A stretch of 64,000 nt of DNA from the NCBI RefSeq assembly GCF_033097365.1, contig NZ_AP028461.1, forward strand, positions 1,922,001 to 1,986,000, written 5' to 3'. This DNA comes from Actinoplanes sichuanensis. Its GTDB lineage: Bacteria > Actinomycetota > Actinomycetes > Mycobacteriales > Micromonosporaceae. Position numbers and translations under genes: made by a program. Shown here piece by piece: positions 16,737 to 26,202 of the stretch. The notes under the pieces were generated by a model that was given only the letters and a program-made list of their open reading frames with translations, was not told the origin of the DNA and made no database searches. How positions within the stretch are numbered: the stretch's first letter is position 1; each line of letters starts with the position of its first letter.

Positions 16737-18272
16737 ATGAGACGAGCTCGATGGTTCACCGGCAGTGTCGCGGTGGCCGCCTCCGCCGTGCTCCTGAGCG
16801 CGGTGTTCAGCGGTCCGGCCCGTGCCGAGACTCTCTTCGGCGACGATTTCAACGACGGCGACGCGGCCGGCTGGAGCCGTAACGGCGGCGCCTGGTCGGT
16901 CGTCGGCGGCGTCTATCAGCAGACCTCGACTAGCGGCACCGCCCGGGCGCTGGCCGGCACCACCTCGTGGACCGACTACACCGTGCGGGCGAGAGTGAAC
17001 ACCACCGGAACCGCCGGGGTGGCCGCCCGCGCCACCTCGACCAGCCAGTACTACACGCTCGTGGTCACCGCCGCGGGCACCGCCCAGCTCCTGCGGGTCT
17101 CCGGCGGGACCGCGACCAGTCTCGGCACCGCGCCGGTCGGCGCCGGAACGTGGCGCACCCTGGCACTCACCGTGCGCGGCAACACGCTGACCGGGCACGT
17201 CGACGGCATCCAGGTGCTGTCGGCCACCGACGGCACGTTCGGCTCGGGGCGGATCGGGTTGGTCACCACCACCTCGAATGCGGGCTTCGACGACGTCACC
17301 GTGGACACCACGGCGCCCGGGCCGGGCCCGTCGACCTCGCCGACGTCACCGACCCCGCCGCCGCCCGGCGGATGCGCGGTCACCGGCACGGCGACCGGGT
17401 TCGCGGCCGGGACGACCGGTGGCGCGGGCGGGCCGACCGTGCAGGTGGACACCGCCGCCGAGTTGCTCTCGTCGATCGCCACGACCGGCCCGCTGACCAT
17501 CTGCGTGGTCGGCACGATCACCCTGCCGGCCGGCATGTACGACGTGACCAGCGACAAGTCGATAGTCGGGGTCGGCGCGACGGCCGGGATCACCGGCGGC
17601 GGCTTCAACATCGGGCTGCCGGTGTCGGACGTGACGGCACCACCCGCGAACGCCGTGCACAACGTGATCGTCCAGAACCTGTCGTTCCGCAACGCCAGTG
17701 ACGACTCGATCAACGTGCAGATGTTCTCGCACCACGTGTGGATCGACCACAACGACCTGGCGCAGGGCTACGACGGGCTGATCGACGTCAAGCGCGGCTC
17801 GTCGCTGGTGACCGTGTCGTGGAACCACACCCACCAGCACACCAAGAACATGCTGCTCGGCCACGACGACGCGAACGGCGCGCAGGACACCGGGCGGCTC
17901 AAGGTGACCTACCACCACAACTGGTTCGACCGGACTCCGCAGCGCAACCCGCGGGTGCGGTTCGGTGAGCCGGTGCACGTCTACAACAACTACTACGTGT
18001 ACAACACCGACACCGGTGTGGCCTGCCAGAACAACGCGGGCTGCGTGGTCGAGGGGAACTACTTCGAAGACGTCGAGGAGCCGGTCACCAACACGTACGC
18101 CGGACCGGCCGGCCGCTGCGTGGCCCGCAACAACGTCTTCGTGGGCGAGTCGGGGGCCCCGGACTGCAGCGGAACCGTCCAGGAACCGTCCACGTACTAC
18201 GCCTACACCCTCGACGACCCGAATCAGGTCAAGTCGATCGTCACCGCCGGCGCGGGCGTGGGGAGACTGTGA
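16737..18272 (+). CDS. Secreted PL1 pectate lyase with N-terminal laminin G-like domain
   Basis: A 511-residue secreted enzyme. Residues 1-31 are a signal peptide ending 'ARA'. Residues 32-193 form a beta-sandwich of the DUF1080/LamG type ('FGDDFNDGDAAGWSRNGGAWSV'-like start), probably for carbohydrate binding; 195-215 a Pro/Thr/Ser linker; 216-511 the PL1 beta-helix. The helix has 'HVWIDHNDL', 'VSWNH', 'VTYHHNWF' and the catalytic-arginine region 'RNPRVRFGEPVHVYNNYY'. It cleaves pectate outside the cell, with calcium as usual for the family. GGACGAGAAG precedes the ATG. The stop overlaps the next lyase gene. Confidence 0.92.
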   Translation: MRRARWFTGSVAVAASAVLLSAVFSGPARAETLFGDDFNDGDAAGWSRNGGAWSVVGGVYQQTSTSGTARALAGTTSWTDYTVRARVNTTGTAGVAARATSTSQYYTLVVTAAGTAQLLRVSGGTATSLGTAPVGAGTWRTLALTVRGNTLTGHVDGIQVLSATDGTFGSGRIGLVTTTSNAGFDDVTVDTTAPGPGPSTSPTSPTPPPPGGCAVTGTATGFAAGTTGGAGGPTVQVDTAAELLSSIATTGPLTICVVGTITLPAGMYDVTSDKSIVGVGATAGITGGGFNIGLPVSDVTAPPANAVHNVIVQNLSFRNASDDSINVQMFSHHVWIDHNDLAQGYDGLIDVKRGSSLVTVSWNHTHQHTKNMLLGHDDANGAQDTGRLKVTYHHNWFDRTPQRNPRVRFGEPVHVYNNYYVYNTDTGVACQNNAGCVVEGNYFEDVEEPVTNTYAGPAGRCVARNNVFVGESGAPDCSGTVQEPSTYYAYTLDDPNQVKSIVTAGAGVGRL

Positions 18273-19192
18273 TGCTGCATGGACTCTTCGCGGCGCTGCT
18301 GGCCCTGCCGGCCGTTCCGGTCACCGCCGCGACCGCCGACGGCTTCGCGACGGGTACGACCGGGGGAGTGGCCGGTCCGACCGTGACCGTCACCACCGCG
18401 GCCGAACTCGCCCGGTACGCCGGTGCGAACACCCCGTACACCATCATGGTCAGCGGCCGGATCACGGCGAGCGGCATGATCACGGTGGTCGCGAACAAGA
18501 GCATCCTCGGGGTCGGGTCGACCGCTGAGATCACCGGTGGTGGCCTGCAACTGGGCACGACCACCCGGCCCGGCAACAACGTGATCATCCGGAACATCAG
18601 GTTCAGCAACGCCTCGGACGACTCGATCAGCGTCACCAACAAGGCGCACCACGTGTGGATCGACCACAACGAGTTCCTGCCCGGCTATGACGGCTCGCTG
18701 GACATCAAACGGCAGTCGACGAACGTGACCGTGTCCTGGAACCGGTTCGCCGGGACCGACAAGACCATGCTGCTCGGGCACTCGGACACGTACACCGCGG
18801 ACGTCGGCTATCTGCGGGTCACCTATCACCACAACTATTTCGAGGGCTCCAACCAGCGGCATCCGCGGGTGCGGTTCGGTGAGCCGGTGCACGTCTACAA
18901 CAACTATTACCGCAACATCGGGTTGTACGGGATCGCGTCCACCGAGAACGCCGGGGTGGTGGCCGAGGGCAACTACTTCGAGAACGTGCCCTACCCGTGC
19001 CACTCGACGGGTGGTTACGCCGAGAGCAACCCGGGCCGGCTGGTGCAGCGGGCCAACGCGTTCGCCGGCTCGGGCGTCTGTGAGGCCGGCGGAACCGTGG
19101 TCGAGCCGTCCACCTACTACTCGTACTCGCTGGACCCGGCGACGTCGGTCCCGTCGCTGGTCATGGCCGGCGCGGGCACAGGGAGGATCTGA
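18269..19192 (+). CDS. Secreted PL1 pectate lyase (second paralogue)
   Basis: A 307-residue lyase with a short signal peptide (residues 1-21) and a single PL1 beta-helix starting directly with 'ADGFATGTTGG'. It has 'HVWIDHNEF', 'VSWNRFAGTDKTMLLGHSD', 'VTYHHNYF' and 'RHPRVRFGEPVHVYNNYY'. There is no binding domain. The start is either the GTG at 18269 (GTGA overlap with the first lyase) or the ATG at 18272 (TGATG); both imply translational coupling. It is closest to the third lyase in sequence. Confidence 0.9.
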   Translation: MMLHGLFAALLALPAVPVTAATADGFATGTTGGVAGPTVTVTTAAELARYAGANTPYTIMVSGRITASGMITVVANKSILGVGSTAEITGGGLQLGTTTRPGNNVIIRNIRFSNASDDSISVTNKAHHVWIDHNEFLPGYDGSLDIKRQSTNVTVSWNRFAGTDKTMLLGHSDTYTADVGYLRVTYHHNYFEGSNQRHPRVRFGEPVHVYNNYYRNIGLYGIASTENAGVVAEGNYFENVPYPCHSTGGYAESNPGRLVQRANAFAGSGVCEAGGTVVEPSTYYSYSLDPATSVPSLVMAGAGTGRI

Positions 19193-20106
19193 TGCACGGC
19201 ATTCTGGCAGCGCTTCTTCTCGGTTCCGGCCTGGTGAACCCGATGGCGGCCGCCGCCCCGGACGGGTTCGCGGCCGGCACCACCGGCGGGGTCGGCGGGG
19301 CCACCGTGGTCGTCGACACGACCGACGAACTGCTGACCGCGATCGACACGGTCGGTCCGCTGGTCATCCAGGTGTCCGGGACCATCGCGATCACCAGTAA
19401 ACAGGGTGTCCGCCCGAACAAGACGATCGTCGGCCTCGGCTCGAACGCCACGATCACCGGCGGCGGCTTCGACTTCTACAAGTCGTACAACGTGATCGTC
19501 CGGAATCTGACCTTCGTCGACGCCGAGGACGACGCGATCAATGTCGGTCAGCAGTCGCATCACATCTGGATCGACCACAACACCTTCGTGCGCCCGGTCG
19601 ACGGGTCGATCGACATCGTGCGCGGTGCCGACTACGTGACCGTGTCGTGGAACCACTTCGCCGGTACCGACAAGAGCATGCTGATCGGCCACTCCGACGG
19701 GGCGTCCGGCACCGACGTCGGCCATCTGAAGGTGACCATCCACCACAACTGGTTCGACGGGTCGCGGCAGCGGCATCCGCGGGTCCGGTTCGGTGAGCCG
19801 GTGCACGTCTACAACAACTACTTCGACGGCAACGAGCTGTACGGCATCGCGTCCACGATGAACGGCGGTGTGGTGGCCGAGGCCAACCACTTCGCGAACG
19901 TGCCGTACCCGTGCTTCTCCACCGGCGGGTACGCCGACAGCGGGCCGGGCCGGCTGGTCCAGCGGTCGAACGTGTTCACCTCGTCCGGCGCCTGCCAGGC
20001 CGGCGGGACCGTCGTCGAACCGTCCACCTACTACTCGTACACGCTGGATCCGGCCTCGTCGGTCCCGTCGCTGGTGTCGGCGGGCGCCGGGGCGGGCAGG
20101 ATCTGA
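19192..20106 (+). CDS. Secreted PL1 pectate lyase (third paralogue)
   Basis: A 304-residue lyase with a signal peptide (1-20) and one PL1 domain: 'HIWIDHNTF', 'VSWNHFAGTDKSMLIGHSD', 'VTIHHNWF' and 'RHPRVRFGEPVHVYNNYF'. The ATG shares one base with the previous stop (TGATG), so the three lyases form one coupled unit. Differences in the groove-facing loops ('DGASGTDVG' versus 'DTYTADVG' in the second) may reflect different pectin patterns. Its last 76 bases overlap the 3' end of hsdS on the other strand. Confidence 0.9.
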   Translation: MHGILAALLLGSGLVNPMAAAAPDGFAAGTTGGVGGATVVVDTTDELLTAIDTVGPLVIQVSGTIAITSKQGVRPNKTIVGLGSNATITGGGFDFYKSYNVIVRNLTFVDAEDDAINVGQQSHHIWIDHNTFVRPVDGSIDIVRGADYVTVSWNHFAGTDKSMLIGHSDGASGTDVGHLKVTIHHNWFDGSRQRHPRVRFGEPVHVYNNYFDGNELYGIASTMNGGVVAEANHFANVPYPCFSTGGYADSGPGRLVQRSNVFTSSGACQAGGTVVEPSTYYSYTLDPASSVPSLVSAGAGAGRI

Positions 20107-21287
20107 CGGCCGGACATCAGCTCCGGCAGCAGGGTGTCCCGCAGCGTCTCCAGGGCTCGCGTCTCGGTGCGCAGGGCGGCCATGTGCGTGAACGCCGCAC
20201 CGGCCCGCGCACCGAACGCGGCCAGACGCCGCGGATCGGGCACGGTGATCCGGAAGTCGGCGGCGTCGGCGGCGTTCACCCGCTGCCGCCCCGACGACCC
20301 GGCCATCTTGCGTACCGCGTGATCCCGGAACCGCACGTCCCGGGCCAGGAAGTACGGGAACTGCGGCGGCACGCCGGGCCGGGCCCGCAGCACGATGAAC
20401 TCGGTCGACCCGGTCGCCGTCTCGTCGTCGTCGAGAAAGTCGACGTAGCCGGTCTTGCCGTTCTCCAGGCACGGGGTGATCCGGGCCAGCAGCGTGTCGC
20501 CGTTGCGGAACCGGCTGCCACCGCGCGGCGGACGGCGTGACCACGAGCGGATCCCGGCGACGTGGGTGGGCAGGGCGGCCATGTCGACGTACGGCGCACC
20601 GTCGCGATCCGGTCGCGGTGTCCGCGGGTTGAACTCGACCAGTTCGGTCACCGGCACGGTGCCGCCGCCGGTGACCGCGAGGGCCTCGAACGCGGCCCGC
20701 AGCAACTCCTCGTAGGCGGTCACCACCCGGTCGTTGATCTCGATCTTGTCGTCCAGCGCGGACAGCACCGCCACGATCCGGCGCTGGTCGGCCAGCGGCG
20801 GCACGCGCAGCAGTTCGGCGTCCAGGAACCGCCCGAACTGGAAGTTCGCGATCCCGGTCGACTGGTTCTCGTAGTCGCCGGCCCGCCCGGACAGATACAT
20901 GTCCCGCAGGCCGTAGTAGGCGTACCGGGCGTCGACCACGGTCGTGTCGAAACGGACGAGGCGGCAGAAACTCGCCGGAATCACCGGATGCTCGAACGCC
21001 GGCAGCACATCCGGACCGATGAACAGCGCCCGGCCGGTGCTCTGGCCCCGGGCGGCGCTGCCGCCGGAGATCTCCAGCAGGACGTCACCGGGCCGCACCC
21101 GCCGCGGTTCGATCAGGGTGCGTTTCTCCCAACGGCGCGGGACCGATTCGGTACGGCCGGAGCGCACCGCCGCGAAGTCGGTGCCCCGGATCACCGCCAC
21201 CGGGGCGTGCCCGTCGGTCTCCCGGTCGGCGCCCCAGCCACCGCCACGAGCGAAGAGCACCAGGTCACGGTACGGACGACGGGTCAC
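20031..21287 (-). CDS. hsdS: Type I restriction-modification specificity subunit
   Basis: A 418-residue HsdS of normal size. It has two target-recognition domains (residues about 1-150 and 205-345) and two coiled conserved regions; the first contains 'VPPLADQRRIVAVLSALDDKIEINDRVV', in pieces typical of the family. The GTG start overlaps the hsdM stop (GTGA). It gives the methylase its bipartite DNA target. The 3' end overlaps the convergent third pectate lyase by 76 bases. No hsdR is adjacent or elsewhere in the window. Confidence 0.9.
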   Translation of the reverse strand: MTRRPYRDLVLFARGGGWGADRETDGHAPVAVIRGTDFAAVRSGRTESVPRRWEKRTLIEPRRVRPGDVLLEISGGSAARGQSTGRALFIGPDVLPAFEHPVIPASFCRLVRFDTTVVDARYAYYGLRDMYLSGRAGDYENQSTGIANFQFGRFLDAELLRVPPLADQRRIVAVLSALDDKIEINDRVVTAYEELLRAAFEALAVTGGGTVPVTELVEFNPRTPRPDRDGAPYVDMAALPTHVAGIRSWSRRPPRGGSRFRNGDTLLARITPCLENGKTGYVDFLDDDETATGSTEFIVLRARPGVPPQFPYFLARDVRFRDHAVRKMAGSSGRQRVNAADAADFRITVPDPRRLAAFGARAGAAFTHMAALRTETRALETLRDTLLPELMSGRQILPAPAPADTSDGTDEAGSSVYE

Positions 21288-22747
21288 GGCAGATCCCGGA
21301 GGCGGTCCCGGAGCACGTCCTCCCGGCGGCGCGACTCGTCCAGGCACGCCTCCAACTCCTTCGTCAGGCGGGCGATCCGGTCGGGCAGCGGCTCGGCGGC
21401 CGGGTCGGTGCCCGGAGTGCCCACATACCGCCCCGGACTCAGCGCGTGGTCACGTTGCCGGATCTCGTCGAGGTTCGCCGCGTAGGCGAAGCCGGGCGTG
21501 TCCTCGTACGACATGGTGGTGTTGATCGTGGGGTTGCGCCAGGCGTGGAAGGTATCCGCGACGCGCATGACGTCGGTGTCGGTCAGCACCCGCTCGGTCC
21601 GGCCGGTCATCGTGCCCAGCCCGCGCGCGTCGATGAACAGCACCTGCCCGCTGCGCTCACGTTTGTCCCGGGACAGGAACCAGACGCAGGCCGGGATCGC
21701 GGTCGTGCGGAACAGGTTCGGCGGCAGCGCCACCATGCACTCCACCAGGTCGTCCTCGACGATCGCCCGGCGGATGCCGCCCTCACCGGCCGGCCGTGAC
21801 GACATCGAGCCGTTGGCCAGCACCACACCGGCGCGGCCGGTCGGACCGAGTTTCGCGATGATGTGCTGCAGCCAGGCGTAGTTGGCGTTGCCGCGCGGGG
21901 GCAGCCCGTACCGCCAGCGCGGGTCGTCCTGGCGCCGCGGCCAGTCGCTCATGTTGAACGGCGGGTTGGCCAGCACGAAGTCGGCGAGCAGAGCCGGATG
22001 CCGGTCGTCGGTGAAGGTGTCCGCCCAGCGGTCGCCGAGGCCGTGCGGATCGATGCCGTGGATCGCCAGGTTCATCTTCGCCAGCCGCCAGGTGCGCTCG
22101 TTCGCCTCCTGCCCGAAGACGGTGATCCGTTTCCGCCGGCCGGCCTGCACGAACATGCCGCCGGAGCCGCAGCACGGGTCGTACACCCGGCCGTGGTCCG
22201 GCCGCAGCATCTCCACCAGCAGTCGCACCACGCTGGCCGGGGTGTAGAACTCGCCGGCCCGTTTGCCCTCGGCGCGGGCGAACCGTTCCAGGAAGTACTC
22301 GTACACCTCACCCAGCACGTCCTGGGCGTCCCCGGTGAACCGGGCGTCGCCGATCACGCCGACCAGCTCCCGCAGCCGGTCCTGGTCGACGTTGTCCCGG
22401 TCGAAGATCCGCGGCAGCACCCCGGCCAACGCCGGGTTCGCCCGCATGATCGCGTCCATCGCGGCGTCCAGCGGCGCTCCGATCCGGTCGCCGGTGTGCG
22501 CGGCCAGGTGCTCCCAGCGGGCGTCGGCCGGCACCTGGAACACGCTGCCCGCGGTGTCCGAGACGTACTTGAGGAAGACCAGCCCGAGCACGAACTCCTT
22601 GTACTGGGCGGCGTCGATCGAGCCGCGCAGCTTGTTCGCCGCCTTCCACAGGATGTCCTGGATCAACTCTGGTCCGTTCTGTCGCGGGGGAACCCGTACC
22701 GTACGTCGAACCGAGGGGGTGACCCGGCACGTACTACCCGGCGGCAC
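21284..22747 (-). CDS. hsdM: Type I restriction-modification DNA methyltransferase subunit
   Basis: A 487-residue N6-adenine methyltransferase. The N-terminal helical domain has 'LWKAANKLRGSIDAAQYKEFVLGLVFLKYVSD', in pieces the family hallmark; the SAM-binding motif I is 'DPCCGSGG' from residue 190 and the catalytic motif IV 'NPPF' at 261-264. With HsdS it forms a modification enzyme. The GTG at 22747 is the only in-frame start before the conserved region, so about 27 residues precede the domain. The absence of hsdR makes this either an orphan methylation system or one whose nuclease is elsewhere. Confidence 0.9.
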   Translation of the reverse strand: MPPGSTCRVTPSVRRTVRVPPRQNGPELIQDILWKAANKLRGSIDAAQYKEFVLGLVFLKYVSDTAGSVFQVPADARWEHLAAHTGDRIGAPLDAAMDAIMRANPALAGVLPRIFDRDNVDQDRLRELVGVIGDARFTGDAQDVLGEVYEYFLERFARAEGKRAGEFYTPASVVRLLVEMLRPDHGRVYDPCCGSGGMFVQAGRRKRITVFGQEANERTWRLAKMNLAIHGIDPHGLGDRWADTFTDDRHPALLADFVLANPPFNMSDWPRRQDDPRWRYGLPPRGNANYAWLQHIIAKLGPTGRAGVVLANGSMSSRPAGEGGIRRAIVEDDLVECMVALPPNLFRTTAIPACVWFLSRDKRERSGQVLFIDARGLGTMTGRTERVLTDTDVMRVADTFHAWRNPTINTTMSYEDTPGFAYAANLDEIRQRDHALSPGRYVGTPGTDPAAEPLPDRIARLTKELEACLDESRRREDVLRDRLRDLP

Positions 22748-22904
22748 GCGGGCGATTTCACCTAACGGAAATCCGCGCCGTGTCAGAATCGGGCCGTAAT
22801 CGGTGGGAAGACCTGGTCTTCCGGACCGTTCCGGTGACGACGGTCGATGAAATACGCTGGCATTGTCGCTCGCCGCGGCAACGATCGATGGACAGGGAGT
22901 GCGC

Positions 22905-23813
22905 GTGTCCCAGGACCGGGTGAGCCGACATCAGATCGAGACCCGGGACGACCGTGTCCTCACCTTCGAGGTGACCGGTCATCCGGACGGCTCACCGGTG
23001 TTCCTGCTGCACGGATCGCCCGGCAGCCGGATCGGCCCGCGCCCACGCGGCAGCGTCCTCTACCGCCTCGGCATCCAGCTGATCAGTTACGACCGGCCCG
23101 GCTACGGCGGCTCCACCCGCCATCCGAAACGCTCGGTCGCCGACGCCGCCGAGGACATCGGGGCCATCGCCGACGGGCTCGGCCTGGAGCGGTTCGCGGT
23201 CGTCGGCCGGTCCGGCGGCGGCCCGCACGCCCTGGCCGCGGCGGCCCGGCTGCCGGAGCGGGTGAGCCGCACCGCGGTGCTCGTCGGGATCGCCCCGTCC
23301 GACGCCGAGGGCCTCGACTGGCTCAACGGCATGACCGACGGCAACGTCCGGGAGTATGAGACGGCCGACAACGATTGGCCGAAACACGTCGAGCGGCTCC
23401 GACTGCTGGCCGACCGGGCCCGCCGCGACCCGGAGTTCATGGTCGACAATCTGCGCCGCCAGATGACCGCCGCGGACCGGCAGGTGGTCGACGACATCGC
23501 GATCCGGCGGCTGCTCACCGAGACGTATGTGGAGGCGTTCGCCCAGGGCCCGTTCGGCTGGATCGACGACGTCGCCGCGTTCCGGTCGGCGTGGGAGTTC
23601 CAGCTCTCCGAGGTCACCGGCGAGGTGCTGATCTGGCACGGCGCCGACGACAACTTCTCGCCGGTCAGTCACGCCCGCTGGCTGGCCGAGCAGATCCCGC
23701 AGGCGGAGGTCCGGATCCAGGCGTCGACAGCGCACTTCGGCGCGGTCGAGGTGCTACCCGAGGTGCTGCACTGGCTGGTCGCCGGGCGGCCGCTGGTGGC
23801 CGCCCGGCACTGA
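22905..23813 (+). CDS. Alpha/beta hydrolase
   Basis: A 302-residue cytoplasmic hydrolase. The fold start is 'PVFLLHGSPGSR'; the nucleophile elbow is 'VVGRSGGGPHAL' (Ser in GRSGG), followed by the acid in 'HGADDNFSP' and His in 'STAHFG'. The pattern is that of proline iminopeptidase/haloperoxidase-like hydrolases with an alpha-helical cap; the substrate cannot be told. The GTG at 22905 is chosen because AGGGAG ends 6 bases upstream; in-frame starts at 22863 and 22899 are less likely. It is divergent from hsdM and ends at a hairpin terminator. Confidence 0.82.
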   Translation: MSQDRVSRHQIETRDDRVLTFEVTGHPDGSPVFLLHGSPGSRIGPRPRGSVLYRLGIQLISYDRPGYGGSTRHPKRSVADAAEDIGAIADGLGLERFAVVGRSGGGPHALAAAARLPERVSRTAVLVGIAPSDAEGLDWLNGMTDGNVREYETADNDWPKHVERLRLLADRARRDPEFMVDNLRRQMTAADRQVVDDIAIRRLLTETYVEAFAQGPFGWIDDVAAFRSAWEFQLSEVTGEVLIWHGADDNFSPVSHARWLAEQIPQAEVRIQASTAHFGAVEVLPEVLHWLVAGRPLVAARH

Positions 23814-23846
23814 CCCGGTCACGCGGTGCGCGGTCCGGGTGTTTTT
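23813..23846 (+). terminator. Probable intrinsic terminator after the hydrolase gene
   Basis: ACCCGG (23813-23818) and CCGGGT (23835-23840) can pair around a G+C-rich loop and are followed by GTTTTTG. Two further TCGGTGCTTTTT direct repeats follow (23849-23872), giving an unusually T-rich stretch right up to the stop of the convergent ABC permease gene. Confidence 0.5.
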
Positions 23847-23871
23847 GTTCGGTGCTTTTTGTCGGTGCTTT

Positions 23872-26202
23872 TTATTCGGTGCGCAGCGCGGTCGCGGTCC
23901 GGGTGCGGGCTGCCCAGCCGGCCGGCAGCAGCGCGCCGAGGACGGCGATCACCAGGCCGCCGAGCCCGAAAAGCAGCAGCTGCCAGGGCTGATAGGTGTG
24001 AAGCATCGCCGTCGGCAGCCGGAAACCGGCCGACCAGGCCATCTCGGTCACGATCGTCTGCTGCAGCCACAGCCCCACCGGTGCGCCCAACGCCCCGCCG
24101 GCCAGACCGGTGACCACCACCGACGCGATCACCATGGCGATCGTCTGCCGCGGGGCCATCCCGAGCGCCTTGTGCACGCCGAGATCGTGCACCCGCTCCC
24201 GGGTCTCCAGCACCACCGTGTTGAGCACACCCAGCGCCGCCACCGCCACCAGCAGCAGCGACAGCAGCGCGGTCAGGCTGTTGATGATCAGAATGGCCTC
24301 GGGGGTGCCCTGCTCGGTCATCCCGACGAACGCGCCCTGCGGGGCCAGCGCGATGTCCAGCTCATCGCGGTAGGCCGCCACGTCGGTGCCCGGCTCCAGG
24401 TAGACCCGGAACTCCCGGGGCCGCAGCTCCGGATCGGCGAACGTCTCGATCGGGGTGAGGATCTGCAGGCCGTCGTTCTCGGTGTTGAACGCCTCCCCGG
24501 CGATCCGCACGGTGACCGGCGCTCCGGCGTAGGTCAGCGTGACCGTGTCGCCGACCGCGGTGCCGGTGCGGGTCAGGAACGGTGTCGCCACCACGATCTC
24601 CCCCGGCCCGGCATACCAGGAGCCGTTCACCAGCCGGTACGACTCCGCGCAGTCGCCGCCGGTGGTGGCCAGGGTCTCCAGCTCGCCGGTCAGCGCGGGC
24701 GAGCTCACCTCGGCACGCACCGTGCCGCAGTGACCCCGGGTGCCGGCCTGACCGGTGATCGCCCGGTGCACCGCCGCGGTGTCGACCGGCTTGCCGGTCT
24801 CGTGCTCGACGCGCTTCGGCCCCTCCCGCTGCCCGGCCTCCACCGTCACGTCGGCGAGCGCCTCGGCGGCCTGGATCTGGTGGAGTGAGGCGGCCAGCCC
24901 GACCGAGAAGACCACCGCCGCGGTGCCGAACCCGATCGCCGTGACGATCGTCGCCGACCGGACCGGGCGGGCGAACGGATGCGCCAGCCCCAGCGTCACC
25001 GGCCGGGGCAGCGGCAGCCGCGCGGTCAGCCGGGCCGCCCACCGGCCGCGCCCGGCCGACGGGGTCCGGCCGACCGCGAGCGCGTCGACGGTCCGCAACC
25101 GCCCGGCCCGGGACGCCGCCACCAGCGCGGTCACCGCCACCAGGCCCAGCATCCCGGCCAGGACGGCGACGTCCACCCACGGTTCCACCCCGGAGTCGCT
25201 GGTGCCGTAGAGGTCGTTGGTCTGCGCCAGCACAGGGACGGCCAGCGCGTTGCCGGCCAGCACCCCGATCAGCGCGCCCACGGCGGCCGGGATCAGCGCC
25301 TGCGCCAGATAAGCACGGGTCACCTGGCCGGGGGAGAAGCCGAGCGCCTTGAGGATGCCGATCCGGCGGATGCCGGTGCTGACCGCCCCGGCGATCACGT
25401 TGCCGACGATCAGCACCGCCATCGCCAACCCGATCACCCCGAACGCCATCAGGAACGGCACGAACAGTGCCGCCTCACCGGCGGCGTCCTGCCGGGCGAT
25501 CAGCCACGATCGGGACGCGGTCAGCGCCCCGGCCGGCAGGGTCGCGGCCACGGCGGCCCGCCCGGCCTCGACCTGTGCGTCGGTGCCGGCCGTGGTGAGC
25601 CGGTACAGCATCTGACGGCCGGTCGGCGTCAGTGTGGCGAACTGCTCGGGGACCACCCAGCCGCCGGCCGTCGCACTGATCGACCGGGCGTGCCCGACGA
25701 TCGTCAGCGTCGGGCCGCCGGGCAGGTCGGCCAGTGTCCACACCCGGCCGACGGACCGCGAACGGCTGCGCGAGCGGCCGTCGTCGAACAGCACGATCTC
25801 GCCCGGCTTCGTGGCCCACCGGCCGCGGACCAGGGTGACCGCGTCGATTCCGCCGGTCGGCTGCGCCCGGCCGGCCACCACGAACGGCGCGACCGGCTCG
25901 CGGTCGTCGTCGACCGGATCGATCGTCGCGGTCGGGAACGGCCCGGCGGTCTCGGACACCCCGCCCGCCCGCGCCGACGCCACCAGCTGATCCGCGGTGA
26001 CCTTCGCGGCGTCGAACTGCACGGTCAGGTGGGCGCCGTGCTGCTGCTCGAACGCCCTGTCGAACGGGGCGGTCGACGCGACCAGCAGGGTGCCGCCGAG
26101 CACCGACGACGTCACCGCGATCAGCGTGACCAGGGCGATCACGACCGTCTGCACCCGGCGCCGACCGATCCCGGAACGCACCAACCGGCTCAGCACGCTC
26201 AC
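23872..26202 (-). CDS. MacB/FtsX-type ABC transporter permease (double FtsX)
   Basis: A 776-residue membrane protein with ten or so spans: an N-terminal anchor (residues about 18-40), a first extracytoplasmic domain, an FtsX core near 255-375, another anchor near 430, a second extracytoplasmic domain with Cys pairs, and a second FtsX core (about 650-765). Such proteins form mechanotransmission or lipoprotein/peptide efflux transporters with a LolD/MacB-like ATPase. The GTG start overlaps the ATPase stop by 4 bases. The divergent kinase/regulator pair probably controls this transporter, a common actinobacterial arrangement, possibly for cell-envelope stress. Confidence 0.85.
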   Translation of the reverse strand: MSVLSRLVRSGIGRRRVQTVVIALVTLIAVTSSVLGGTLLVASTAPFDRAFEQQHGAHLTVQFDAAKVTADQLVASARAGGVSETAGPFPTATIDPVDDDREPVAPFVVAGRAQPTGGIDAVTLVRGRWATKPGEIVLFDDGRSRSRSRSVGRVWTLADLPGGPTLTIVGHARSISATAGGWVVPEQFATLTPTGRQMLYRLTTAGTDAQVEAGRAAVAATLPAGALTASRSWLIARQDAAGEAALFVPFLMAFGVIGLAMAVLIVGNVIAGAVSTGIRRIGILKALGFSPGQVTRAYLAQALIPAAVGALIGVLAGNALAVPVLAQTNDLYGTSDSGVEPWVDVAVLAGMLGLVAVTALVAASRAGRLRTVDALAVGRTPSAGRGRWAARLTARLPLPRPVTLGLAHPFARPVRSATIVTAIGFGTAAVVFSVGLAASLHQIQAAEALADVTVEAGQREGPKRVEHETGKPVDTAAVHRAITGQAGTRGHCGTVRAEVSSPALTGELETLATTGGDCAESYRLVNGSWYAGPGEIVVATPFLTRTGTAVGDTVTLTYAGAPVTVRIAGEAFNTENDGLQILTPIETFADPELRPREFRVYLEPGTDVAAYRDELDIALAPQGAFVGMTEQGTPEAILIINSLTALLSLLLVAVAALGVLNTVVLETRERVHDLGVHKALGMAPRQTIAMVIASVVVTGLAGGALGAPVGLWLQQTIVTEMAWSAGFRLPTAMLHTYQPWQLLLFGLGGLVIAVLGALLPAGWAARTRTATALRTE

